Below are positions 15,161 through 22,751 of a DNA stretch of 47,067 nucleotides, one piece after another. The stretch's first letter is position 1. Every line of letters starts with the position of its first letter. This DNA comes from an uncultured Clostridia bacterium. GTDB lineage: Bacteria; Bacillota; Clostridia; Oscillospirales; Acutalibacteraceae. The stretch is from positions 1 to 47,067 of the forward strand of contig CANQGK010000019.1 in NCBI GenBank assembly GCA_947623175.1, written 5' to 3'. The position numbers and the translations under genes were made by a program. The notes beneath the pieces were generated by a model. The model was given only the letters and a program-made list of their open reading frames with translations, was not told the DNA's origin and did not search any database.

Positions 15161-16231
15161 ATGGAATACATGTCCGCAAGAGATGCCGCTATTAAGTGGG
15201 GAATTTCACAAAGGCGAGTTGCCGTTCTTTGCTCGGAAAACAGAATAAAAAACGCCGCAATGGTGGGAAATATGTGGATAATACCCGCTACGGCGGAAAA
15301 GCCTGACGATGCGCGGACTACCCGATATTCGCAAAAGGACGGTAAAAAGGTAAAGCCGTTCTTGAAATGGGCGGGCGGAAAAGGACAGCTGTTGTCCGAA
15401 ATCGAGAAATATTATCCGTTTGCAGACAAAAAAATTTCAAAATACGCCGAGCCGTTTGTGGGCGGAGGCGCCGTGCTTTTCGATATTTTAAGCAAATACA
15501 GCCTTGAATCGGTCTATATCAGCGATATAAACGCGGAGCTTATTAATACATATCGCATTATAAAAGATGACGTCGACGAGCTTGTTTTTATGCTTACATC
15601 TATGCAAAGTGAATTTGTTCCGATGAATACAGAGCTTCGCAAAGCATATTACATGACAAAGCGCGAACGTTTTAATTATTTAAAGGTAAACGGGAACAAA
15701 AGTGCAAAAATTGAAAAAGCGGCGCTGATGATTTTTCTTAATAAAACCTGTTTTAACGGTTTATACAGAGTCAATAAAAAGGGATTATTTAACGTACCCA
15801 TGGGTTCTTATAAAAATCCTCAGATTTGCGATGAAGAAAATTTGAGAGCGGTATCGGAAAAATTGCAAAACGTAAAGATTGTGTGCGGCGATTACAGAAA
15901 ATCCGCCGATTTTATCGATAACTGCACTTTCGTTTATTTTGATCCTCCGTATCGTCCGATAACCGATACGGCAAGCTTTACCGCATATACGGAAAATTTG
16001 TTTAACGACGAGGCACAGATCAAACTTGCAAAGTTTGTCGACAGTATGCACGGTAAAGGCGCAAAAATTGTGATAAGTAATTCCGATCCCAAAAATTTTG
16101 ACAAGGAAGATGAATTTTTTGATGATATTTATTCATCTCATAAAATCAAGCGCGTCGAGGCTACCCGCATGATTAACTGCAACAGTGAAGCAAGAGGTAA
16201 AATTAACGAATTACTCATATCGAATTTTTAA
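15161..16231 (+). CDS. HTH-fused Dam-like adenine methyltransferase (DpnM type)
   Basis: A 356-residue protein. Residues 1-60 form a small helix-turn-helix domain (SARDAAIKWGISQRRVAVLC, then WIIPATAEKPDDAR). The rest is a D12-class (alpha) N6-adenine methylase: SAM motif KPFLKWAGGKGQLL, FVGGGAVLFDIL, catalytic DPPY (residues 261-264) and a Dam-type target-recognition region ending FYND-like in ENLFND. It would methylate adenine in GATC and protect the host from the endonuclease encoded next. The extra HTH domain is absent from classical DpnM and might control operon expression (inference). Confidence 0.92.
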   Translation: MEYMSARDAAIKWGISQRRVAVLCSENRIKNAAMVGNMWIIPATAEKPDDARTTRYSQKDGKKVKPFLKWAGGKGQLLSEIEKYYPFADKKISKYAEPFVGGGAVLFDILSKYSLESVYISDINAELINTYRIIKDDVDELVFMLTSMQSEFVPMNTELRKAYYMTKRERFNYLKVNGNKSAKIEKAALMIFLNKTCFNGLYRVNKKGLFNVPMGSYKNPQICDEENLRAVSEKLQNVKIVCGDYRKSADFIDNCTFVYFDPPYRPITDTASFTAYTENLFNDEAQIKLAKFVDSMHGKGAKIVISNSDPKNFDKEDEFFDDIYSSHKIKRVEATRMINCNSEARGKINELLISNF

Positions 16232-16257
16232 TTGGATTTATGTACGGAGGCGATAAC

Positions 16258-17136
16258 ATGGCAAGAGATTTTAACACTTGGCTGTCCGGATTTCGTGACA
16301 GTATAGCCGATTACCGGTATTATATCGATTTTGAAAAGGTGCATCGCAACGTCGATAATATAAAGGTTGAACTTAATATCTTAAATTCTCTTATCGGTTC
16401 TAAGAATATTAAAGAAGATTTTACGATTTTAATCAAGAGGTATCCCGAAGTATTAAAGTGTATTCCGCTGCTTTTGGCGGTTAGAGCAAATGAAATATAT
16501 TGTCAGGATGAAAACGGAGGTTATTTATATTGCTTTGACTTTGGCGAATACCCTCCGAACAGTCATAAACATTATGAACGCACTGCTTATTTTATGGAGC
16601 ATACGGGGTTATTTGACTTGTTGGAAAAACATATTATAAACAACCTTGTCGACTATGCTACCGGAGTGGAAACGGGATTGGATTCCAACGGCAGAAAAAA
16701 TCGCGGCGGTCATTTAATGGAGGATTTGGTTGAAAATTTCATTAAAAAAGCCGGTTTTGTAAGAAACAAGACCTACTTTAAGGAAATGTATATTCAAGAA
16801 ATTACTTCAAAATGGAATATAGATCTTTCCGCTATATCCAATCAGGGAAAAATGGAAAAGCGGTTCGATTTTGTAGTTAAAACTCCGGGAATGATTTACG
16901 GAATAGAGACAAATTTTTACGGCAGCGGCGGCAGTAAGCTTAATGAAACGGCAAGAAGCTATAAGACGCTTGCTCTTGAAACAGATACAATTGACGGTTT
17001 TACTTTTGTATGGTTTACAGACGGCAAAGGGTGGACAGGCGCCAGAAATAACCTTGAAGAAACCTTTGACGTGATGGAACATATTTACAATATTAAAGAT
17101 TTGGAAAACGGTATTATTAATGAGGTTTTCGAATAA
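16258..17136 (+). CDS. DpnII/MboI-family type II restriction endonuclease
   Basis: A 292-residue endonuclease, the usual length for the family that cuts unmethylated GATC. Diagnostic segments are GVETGLDSNGRKNRGGHLME and RFDFVVKTPGMIYGIETNFY, the latter holding the probable catalytic acidic residues, followed by SGGSKLNETARSYK. An in-frame start at 16240 exists, but the ATG at 16258 has GGAGG 7 nt upstream and matches the family N-terminus. It lies between two methylase genes. Codon use is more AT-rich than the flanking housekeeping genes, which points to acquisition by transfer. Confidence 0.93.
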   Translation: MARDFNTWLSGFRDSIADYRYYIDFEKVHRNVDNIKVELNILNSLIGSKNIKEDFTILIKRYPEVLKCIPLLLAVRANEIYCQDENGGYLYCFDFGEYPPNSHKHYERTAYFMEHTGLFDLLEKHIINNLVDYATGVETGLDSNGRKNRGGHLMEDLVENFIKKAGFVRNKTYFKEMYIQEITSKWNIDLSAISNQGKMEKRFDFVVKTPGMIYGIETNFYGSGGSKLNETARSYKTLALETDTIDGFTFVWFTDGKGWTGARNNLEETFDVMEHIYNIKDLENGIINEVFE

Positions 17137-17882
17137 TGAATAAGAAAATAACTAAATGGGAACCGGAAGATTTTGAACTTGAAATGACTACGCATTGGTC
17201 TTTTCCGAAACGCGGTGATTGGGCTACGCACGATGCCAAATGGCGCGGAAATTGGTCGCCTTATATTCCGAGAAATATTTTGCTCAGATACTCAAATGAG
17301 GGGGATTTGGTTCTTGATCAATTCGCCGGAGGCGGTACCACGCTTGTTGAGGCAAAGCTTTTAAACCGTGATATTATCGGAGTTGACGTAAACGACGCCG
17401 CTATTGAACGCTGTAAGGATAAAGTCAATTTTGAACATGAAGGCGCAAACGGTAAGGTTTATATACATAAAGGCGACGCAAGGCATTTGGATTTTATACC
17501 GGATAACAGCATTGATCTTATCTGCACGCATCCGCCTTATGCCGATATTATTAAATACAGCGAGGACACGGAGGAAGATTTATCGCTTTTGAAAGTTAAG
17601 AATTTTCTTGAAGAAATGAAAAAGGTCGCCGCCGAGAGCTGTCGTGTACTGAAAAAGAATAAATTTTGCGCCGTTCTTATGGGAGATACCCGGCAAAAAG
17701 GGTGCATGATCCCTATGTCCTTTGAAGTTATGCGCATTTTCGAGGACGCCGGGTTTAAACTTAAAGAGTTAATTATAAAAGAACAGCACAATTGCAGAGC
17801 AACGGGTTATTGGAAAACGAACAGTATAAAATACAACTTTTTGCTGATTGCGCACGAATATCTGTTTATTTTCAAAAAGTAA
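17136..17882 (+). CDS. Second DNA methyltransferase of the GATC system (N4/N6 class)
   Basis: A 248-residue SAM-dependent DNA methylase of the beta-type order: GNWSPYIPRNILLRYS, motif I LDQFAGGGTTLVEAKLLN, and motif IV THPPYADIIKYSED, where TxPPY replaces the common DPPY. Its start overlaps the endonuclease stop by one base (TAATG). The classical DpnII locus also has two methylases, but its second one (DpnA) has a different gene order. This protein might methylate single-stranded or incoming DNA as DpnA does, or another sequence; the sequence does not decide. Confidence 0.85.
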   Translation: MNKKITKWEPEDFELEMTTHWSFPKRGDWATHDAKWRGNWSPYIPRNILLRYSNEGDLVLDQFAGGGTTLVEAKLLNRDIIGVDVNDAAIERCKDKVNFEHEGANGKVYIHKGDARHLDFIPDNSIDLICTHPPYADIIKYSEDTEEDLSLLKVKNFLEEMKKVAAESCRVLKKNKFCAVLMGDTRQKGCMIPMSFEVMRIFEDAGFKLKELIIKEQHNCRATGYWKTNSIKYNFLLIAHEYLFIFKK

Positions 17883-17904
17883 ATAAAGCGTTTTATAAAG
17901 ATAC

Positions 17905-17955
17905 AACCGGGATAAGTCTGCCCTCATAAGGCGACTTCCCGGTTATGTTTTTATA
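17905..17955 (+). terminator. Terminator of the restriction-modification operon
   Basis: AACCGGG (17905-17911) pairs with CCCGGTT (17938-17944), extended inside by AAGTC/GACTT, and is followed by a T-rich stretch. Confidence 0.75.
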
Positions 17956-17957
17956 TA

Positions 17958-17998
17958 TGAAAAGCGCCCGACGGCATAAAGCTGTCGGGCGCAAAGTT
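17958..17998 (-). terminator. Strong hairpin, probable terminator for the minus-strand gene at 18057
   Basis: GCGCCCGAC (17964-17972) and GTCGGGCGC (17984-17992) are perfect arms, extended by GC/GC inside. On the minus strand it runs into CTTTTC. It also insulates the island from the plus side. Confidence 0.7.
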
Positions 17999-18056
17999 TT
18001 CACTAATAGGTTTGCATTATACCATAAATGAAGAAAAACATGGCATTTGTTTACGG

Positions 18057-18296
18057 TTACATTTTTCTTAACCGCCGAAATAAAAGCCATAAGCCACCGT
18101 TGATAACTCCTGAAATAAGGATGGCAATAATCAGCTTAAAGGGTAAATCGCATAAGATGTTTCTATAAAAATACTCCCATTTGGATTCGGTAGACAATTT
18201 TATCATATTTGCCGGGATATAGCTATAAATCAAAATAATTATCGGAATAAGTACCGTAAACAAAATGAGCAACAAAAAAATCGAACGTTTTTTCAT
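18057..18296 (-). CDS. Small membrane protein, unrecognised
   Basis: A 79-residue protein with two hydrophobic segments (about residues 5-26 and 53-73), separated by a polar stretch and ending in RRLRKM, so both ends are probably cytoplasmic. GAGG lies about 11 nt before the ATG. I recognise no family. It sits between the restriction island and aspS, AT-rich like the island, and may be part of the acquired DNA. Confidence 0.5.
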   Translation of the reverse strand: MKKRSIFLLLILFTVLIPIIILIYSYIPANMIKLSTESKWEYFYRNILCDLPFKLIIAILISGVINGGLWLLFRRLRKM

Positions 18297-18361
18297 TATA
18301 AATATAACCTCAAAGCAAATTAACTCGCAAAAGAAATGTCATTGCTTTGCAAAAGTCGGGA

Positions 18362-20140
18362 TTATTCGGGTTTCAGGGCGATTGCAAGGTCGGAGAGTTG
18401 GGCGTCGTCGACCTTTGACGGTGCGCCGGACATAAGCTCGCTTGAGTTTGAAACCTTGGGGAAGGCGATGACGTCGCGAAGCGAATCACAGCCGCACATA
18501 AGCATTACAAGTCGGTCGAGACCAATGCCCATGCCGCCGTGAGGGGGAGCGCCGAACTTAAAGGCGTCGGTGAGGAAGCCGAATTTTTCATGCGCTTCCT
18601 CGTCGGTGAGTCCGAGCGCTTTGAACATACGCGCCTGAAGCTCGGGGTCGGTAATTCTTATGGAGCCGCTCGAAAGCTCTATGCCGTTAAGCACAAGGTC
18701 GTACGCTTTGGCAAATACCTTTTCGGGGTCGGAGTCAAGGTATTTGACGCTCTCGTCCAAGGGAGCGGTAAAGGGATGGTGCATAGCATCCCAATTTCCG
18801 GTTTCTTCGTTATATTCGAAGAAGGGAAATTCGGTTATCCATAAAAAATTATATTTATCCGGAATGATTTGCAGGCGCTTCGCAACCGTAAGGCGTAACG
18901 CGCCGAGCACCGAGAGCACGGTCTTTTTACGGTCGGCGACAATGAATACGACGTCGCCCTTTTCGGCGCCGGTTCTTTCGTATATGGCGGACATTTCGCC
19001 GTCGGTCATAAATTTTGCAAAAGAGCATGCGGCGCCGTCCTCGGTAAAGCGTATAAAGGCAAGCCCCTTTGCGCCTATGCCCTTGGCCTCCTCGGTGAGT
19101 CTGTCGATTTCCTTGCGGGTGTAAACCGAAGCGGCGTTCTTTGCGGTGATCGCCCTTACGGTACCGCCGTTTTTAACTGCATCGGCAAATACGGAAAAGC
19201 CGCAGTTCGCCACTATATCGGACAAATCGGTGATCTTCATATCAAAGCGGGTATCGGGCTTGTCGGAGCCATAGTCGTTCATAGCTTCGGTATAGGTAAG
19301 TCTCGGCAGGGGGGTGGAGATATCGACGTCGAGCACCTCTTTGAAAAGGCGCTTGATATACCCCTCGGCAACGGCGTAAATATCCTCCGGCTCCGCGAAG
19401 GACATTTCGATATCTATCTGCGTAAATTCGGGCTGGCGGTCGGCGCGCAAATCCTCATCCCGGTAACAGCGTGCGATCTGCATATAGCGGTCAAATCCCG
19501 AAAGCATAAGCAGTTGTTTGTAAAGCTGGGGCGACTGCGGAAGGGCGAAAAAGCTGCCCTTGTGTATACGGGAGGGCACAAGATAATCGCGCGCGCCCTC
19601 CGGTGTGGATTTTATTAAGGTGGGGGTTTCGATTTCTATAAAGCCGTTTTCGTCAAAATAATCGCGGGTAACCTTGGTTACCTTATGGCGCATAAGTATA
19701 TTTTTTTGAATATCGGGGCGCCGCAGGTCCAAATACCTGTAGCGAAGCCGCAATTCCTCGTTCGCGTTGGAATTGTTTACGATTTCAAAAGGAGGAGTTT
19801 CGGCAATTCCCAAAATTCTGAGGTCGGTCACGGCTATTTCAACCTCGCCCGTGGGTATTTCGGTATTTATCGAGGAACGAATTCTGACGCCGCCGCTTGC
19901 CATAACAACGTATTCCGAACGCAAAGCGGAGGCTTTTTCGAAAATTTCCTTTTCGGTATTATCGTCAAACGCCAGCTGAACTATACCCGTCCGGTCGCGT
20001 AAATCCGCAAAAATAAGGCCGCCCAAATCACGCCGGCGCTGTATCCAGCCGCAAACCGTAACAAAGCTGTCGCTGTCCTCCCGCTTAAGTGTGCCGCAAT
20101 AGCGGGTGCGCTTAAGTCCGTCCATTTTGTCAAGCATCAT
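18362..20140 (-). CDS. aspS: Aspartyl-tRNA synthetase
   Basis: A class II synthetase (592 aa, normal bacterial length) that charges tRNA-Asp. The N-terminal OB-fold begins YCGTL and VTVCGWIQRRRDLGGLIFADLRDR. Motif 2 lies at CYRDEDLRADRQPEFTQID and motif 3 at GMGIGLDRLVMLM; the GAD insertion occupies about 280-410. No good ribosome binding site precedes the ATG pair at 20137-20140; the ATG at 20125 is another choice. It is the last gene of a minus-strand run with hisS 82 bp upstream. Whether it charges tRNA-Asn as well cannot be told. Confidence 0.96.
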   Translation of the reverse strand: MMLDKMDGLKRTRYCGTLKREDSDSFVTVCGWIQRRRDLGGLIFADLRDRTGIVQLAFDDNTEKEIFEKASALRSEYVVMASGGVRIRSSINTEIPTGEVEIAVTDLRILGIAETPPFEIVNNSNANEELRLRYRYLDLRRPDIQKNILMRHKVTKVTRDYFDENGFIEIETPTLIKSTPEGARDYLVPSRIHKGSFFALPQSPQLYKQLLMLSGFDRYMQIARCYRDEDLRADRQPEFTQIDIEMSFAEPEDIYAVAEGYIKRLFKEVLDVDISTPLPRLTYTEAMNDYGSDKPDTRFDMKITDLSDIVANCGFSVFADAVKNGGTVRAITAKNAASVYTRKEIDRLTEEAKGIGAKGLAFIRFTEDGAACSFAKFMTDGEMSAIYERTGAEKGDVVFIVADRKKTVLSVLGALRLTVAKRLQIIPDKYNFLWITEFPFFEYNEETGNWDAMHHPFTAPLDESVKYLDSDPEKVFAKAYDLVLNGIELSSGSIRITDPELQARMFKALGLTDEEAHEKFGFLTDAFKFGAPPHGGMGIGLDRLVMLMCGCDSLRDVIAFPKVSNSSELMSGAPSKVDDAQLSDLAIALKPE

Positions 20141-20222
20141 ATGTAATAATCACTGTGTCCTTTCCGGCAGGGTACGCGGCGCGCTTCTTTTGCGTACGGC
20201 GCGCCCCTTTGACTTTGTCTGT

Positions 20223-21524
20223 TTATATAACCTCGGCGATGTTTTTAAAGATTTGCTCGCGGATGATTTCGCCGAAGTCCTCCTCGATTTTATCGAGATT
20301 TATTTCGGTTATCTCTCCGTCGAGCATATTCTTTATTTTGGCTTTTTTTAAGGTTATTTCGTCCTCGCCCAAAACTAAAGAAAACTTTGCGCCGATTTTA
20401 TCCGCAAATTTCATTTGGGCTTTGAGTCCTCTCGCGCAAAGGTCGGTCTCGGTTTTATAGCCCTCCGCCCTGAGCTTTGCGCAAAGCTCGGCGGCTTTAA
20501 GTCGGGCGCTTCGGTCAAGCGGTGCGATATAAAGGTCGGGTTTTTGCGCCTTCGGAAGCTCGGCGTTCTGGCTTTTGAGCACCAGCATGAGCCGCTCTAT
20601 TCCCATACCGAAGCCTAAGGAGGGCACCTGCGGCCCGCCCATTTGAGCGATAAGGCCGTCGTATCTGCCGCCGCCGCAAACGGTGGACTGTGCGCCTATG
20701 TCGCCCGATACGAACTCAAATACCGTCCTCGTATAATAATCGAGGCCTCTCACTATGTGGGGATTTACCGTGTAGCTTATTCCCATAGCCTTGAGGTATT
20801 CTTTTACGCTTTCGAAATGCGCTTTGCAGTCGTCGCACAAATAGTCGAGCACGACCGGCGCGCCGGCGGCAATGCCGGAGCATACGGGCGACTTGCAGTC
20901 GAGAATGCGCATGGGGTTGCGTTCGAGTCTGTCAAGACATGTGCCGCAAAGCTTGTCCTTATTGGAGGCAAAATACTCCTTGAGCGCCGCATGGTACGCT
21001 TTGCGGCATTCGGGACAGCCTATCGAATTGATTTCGAGCGAGATTTTTTTGACGCCTATATCCGCAAGCACCTGACCGGCGAGGGCTATGACCTCCGCGT
21101 CGGCGGAAGGCTCCGCGGAGCCGATACATTCCACGCCGAATTGGTGAAATTCGCGAAGTCTGCCCGCCTGCGGCTTTTCATAACGGTAACAGCCGCCTAT
21201 ATAGCAGACCTTGACCGGCAAAGCGGCGTTTACAAGTCCGTTTTCTATGGCGCTTCTTATAACTCCGGCGGTAAGCTCGGGCCGCAGGGTTATCGAGCGT
21301 CCGCCCTTATCGTCAAAGGTGTACATTTCCTTTTGCACAACGTCGGTGGTGTCGCCCACGCTGCGCAAAAATACCTCGGTGTGCTCAAAAACGGGCACAC
21401 GAATTTCGTTAAATCCGTAAAGCTTTGCAATTTCAAGCATTTTACCCTCTACGAACTGCCAATTGTGGCTGTCGGAGGGTAAAATATCGTTGGTGCCCTT
21501 TACGGCACGGTTGATTTCCGACAT
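20223..21524 (-). CDS. hisS: Histidyl-tRNA synthetase
   Basis: A class II synthetase (433 aa). Motif 1 region PVFEHTEVFLRSVGD, motif 2 YRYEKPQAGRLREFHQFGVE, histidine-specific segments GLDYYTRTVFEF and LGFGMGIERLM (motif 3), then the anticodon-binding domain. AAAGGAT precedes the ATG. It follows mgsA by 8 bp, so it belongs to the minD-mgsA-hisS-aspS transcript. Confidence 0.97.
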   Translation of the reverse strand: MSEINRAVKGTNDILPSDSHNWQFVEGKMLEIAKLYGFNEIRVPVFEHTEVFLRSVGDTTDVVQKEMYTFDDKGGRSITLRPELTAGVIRSAIENGLVNAALPVKVCYIGGCYRYEKPQAGRLREFHQFGVECIGSAEPSADAEVIALAGQVLADIGVKKISLEINSIGCPECRKAYHAALKEYFASNKDKLCGTCLDRLERNPMRILDCKSPVCSGIAAGAPVVLDYLCDDCKAHFESVKEYLKAMGISYTVNPHIVRGLDYYTRTVFEFVSGDIGAQSTVCGGGRYDGLIAQMGGPQVPSLGFGMGIERLMLVLKSQNAELPKAQKPDLYIAPLDRSARLKAAELCAKLRAEGYKTETDLCARGLKAQMKFADKIGAKFSLVLGEDEITLKKAKIKNMLDGEITEINLDKIEEDFGEIIREQIFKNIAEVI

Positions 21525-21532
21525 ATTGATTT

Positions 21533-21934
21533 CTATCCTTTTTTAACTATTTCCCGCCAATCCAGATCTCCGCGTTCGAGGCCGTGTATGAGCATTTCGG
21601 CGGTTGCGATATTTGTGGCTACCGGAATATGGTGAACGTCGCAAAGACGCAGCAGGGCATGCTCGTCGGGTTCGCCGGTTTTGTGGTTGAGCGGATCTCT
21701 GAACATAAGCAAAAGATCGACCTCGTCACAGCCTATTCTGGATGCAATTTGTTGAGCGCCGCCCTGCGAGCCGCCTAAGCATTTGGTTATCCGAAGACCT
21801 GTAGCTTCTTCGACAATCTTACCCGTAGCGCCGGTTGCCAATAAATTATACTTACTTAAAATTCCGCAATAAGCTATACAAAACTGTACCATAAGTTCTT
21901 TTTTTTCATCATGTGCAATTAAAGCGATCGTCAT
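21533..21934 (-). CDS. mgsA: Methylglyoxal synthase
   Basis: A 133-residue enzyme that turns dihydroxyacetone phosphate into methylglyoxal, a phosphate-releasing bypass of lower glycolysis. Motifs: IALIAHDEKK, LLATGATGKIVEE, KCLGGSQGGAQQIA (phosphate binding), DLLLMFRDPLNHKTGEPDEH with the catalytic Asp, and the conserved CDVHHIPVATN. AAGGATG is 7 nt before the ATG. It lies next to minD, as in several Clostridia. Confidence 0.96.
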   Translation of the reverse strand: MTIALIAHDEKKELMVQFCIAYCGILSKYNLLATGATGKIVEEATGLRITKCLGGSQGGAQQIASRIGCDEVDLLLMFRDPLNHKTGEPDEHALLRLCDVHHIPVATNIATAEMLIHGLERGDLDWREIVKKG

Positions 21935-21948
21935 AAATTAACATCCTT

Positions 21949-22680
21949 TCAAATTTTCTTAAGCTTCGGCAGTAAAATATTTTCTCCGCAAAGGCGGGCG
22001 GAAATTCGCCGAAATGCCGAAAATGCCCTGCTTTTGGCATTAAGATTATGCCCGGCGGACAAAATGCCCAGCTCATAATCCTCGGGTACTATTCCGATAA
22101 GCCTTTGAGACGCAGAATCAATTATACTGTCGATATTTTTAAATCCGTATTTACGGCTTTGCTTATAGATGAAACGGTTTATTACAAGGCGCGACGAAAG
22201 GGAAGCTTCAAAAAGCTTTTCCCCCACGACCGCCGCATCTCTTACGGATACGGGGTCGGGAATCGCGACGGTCAAAAAAAGCGTATTCTCGGGAAGGGCG
22301 CAGTAAAGCGGAAGATTTATCCCGGCGGGAAAATCGAAAATCACCGCGTCGTATTTTTCATCGATTTCCGCCGCGAATTTCGCAAACGAAAAGGTATCTA
22401 CCGTACCGAAGCTTGCGGGGGCGGGAACAAGGTGAAGCCCCGAAGGTTTTTCGCAAACGTATACGGCGTCCTCTGGTTCACGGCCGATAAGAATATCCGA
22501 AAGGTCGAAAACGGTATTTTCATCAACCCCGAGCATAAGGTCAAGGCATCTGAAGCCTTCGTCCATATCGACAAGCAATACCTTTTTGCCCGATTCGCAG
22601 AAAGCGTATGCCAGCCCCACCGAAACGGTGGATTTGCCGACGCCGCCTTTACCCGAGGTAAGCGCGAAAACTTTGCCCAT
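21949..22680 (-). CDS. minD: MinD/ParA-family P-loop ATPase, probably MinD
   Basis: A 243-residue ATPase with deviant Walker A KGGVGKST (residues 11-18), Walker A' LLVDMDEGFRCLDLMLGV, and VIFDFPAGIN. The position right after the mre/mrdA cluster supports a division-site role as MinD. However, no minC or minE gene is in the window, and the C-terminal membrane-targeting helix is not obvious (it ends LLPKLKKI). It may instead be a related positioning ATPase. AGAGGTAA precedes the ATG, and a promoter lies just upstream. Confidence 0.75.
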   Translation of the reverse strand: MGKVFALTSGKGGVGKSTVSVGLAYAFCESGKKVLLVDMDEGFRCLDLMLGVDENTVFDLSDILIGREPEDAVYVCEKPSGLHLVPAPASFGTVDTFSFAKFAAEIDEKYDAVIFDFPAGINLPLYCALPENTLFLTVAIPDPVSVRDAAVVGEKLFEASLSSRLVINRFIYKQSRKYGFKNIDSIIDSASQRLIGIVPEDYELGILSAGHNLNAKSRAFSAFRRISARLCGENILLPKLKKI

Positions 22681-22722
22681 GTAATTACCTCTTATTGAAA
22701 TTTAAAAATATCATATTATCAT

Positions 22723-22751
22723 ATTGTACCACATTGGGATTTTTTTGTCAA
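22723..22751 (-). promoter_or_regulatory. Promoter of minD-mgsA-hisS-aspS
   Basis: On the minus strand TTGACA (22746-22751), 17-bp spacer, TACAAT (22723-22728). The -35 box overlaps the last codons of mrdA, so the downstream genes can be expressed independently of the shape cluster. Confidence 0.75.

Noticed and set aside
15161-17882. The restriction island as a new phage-defence system
   Set aside because: The core genes fit the known DpnII/MboI GATC system; only the HTH fusion and the second methylase are unusual.
18311-18354. CAAAGCAA/TTGCTTTG inverted repeat after aspS as its terminator
   Set aside because: The arms pair, but the loop is long and no T run follows on the minus strand.
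20141-20222. T-box or other tRNA-sensing leader before aspS
   Set aside because: Only 82 bp, with no T-box sequence or specifier stem; hisS has just 8 bp upstream.
20643-21482. Plus-strand frame of 279 codons
   Set aside because: Antisense to hisS, which has all class II motifs; the plus frame resembles nothing.
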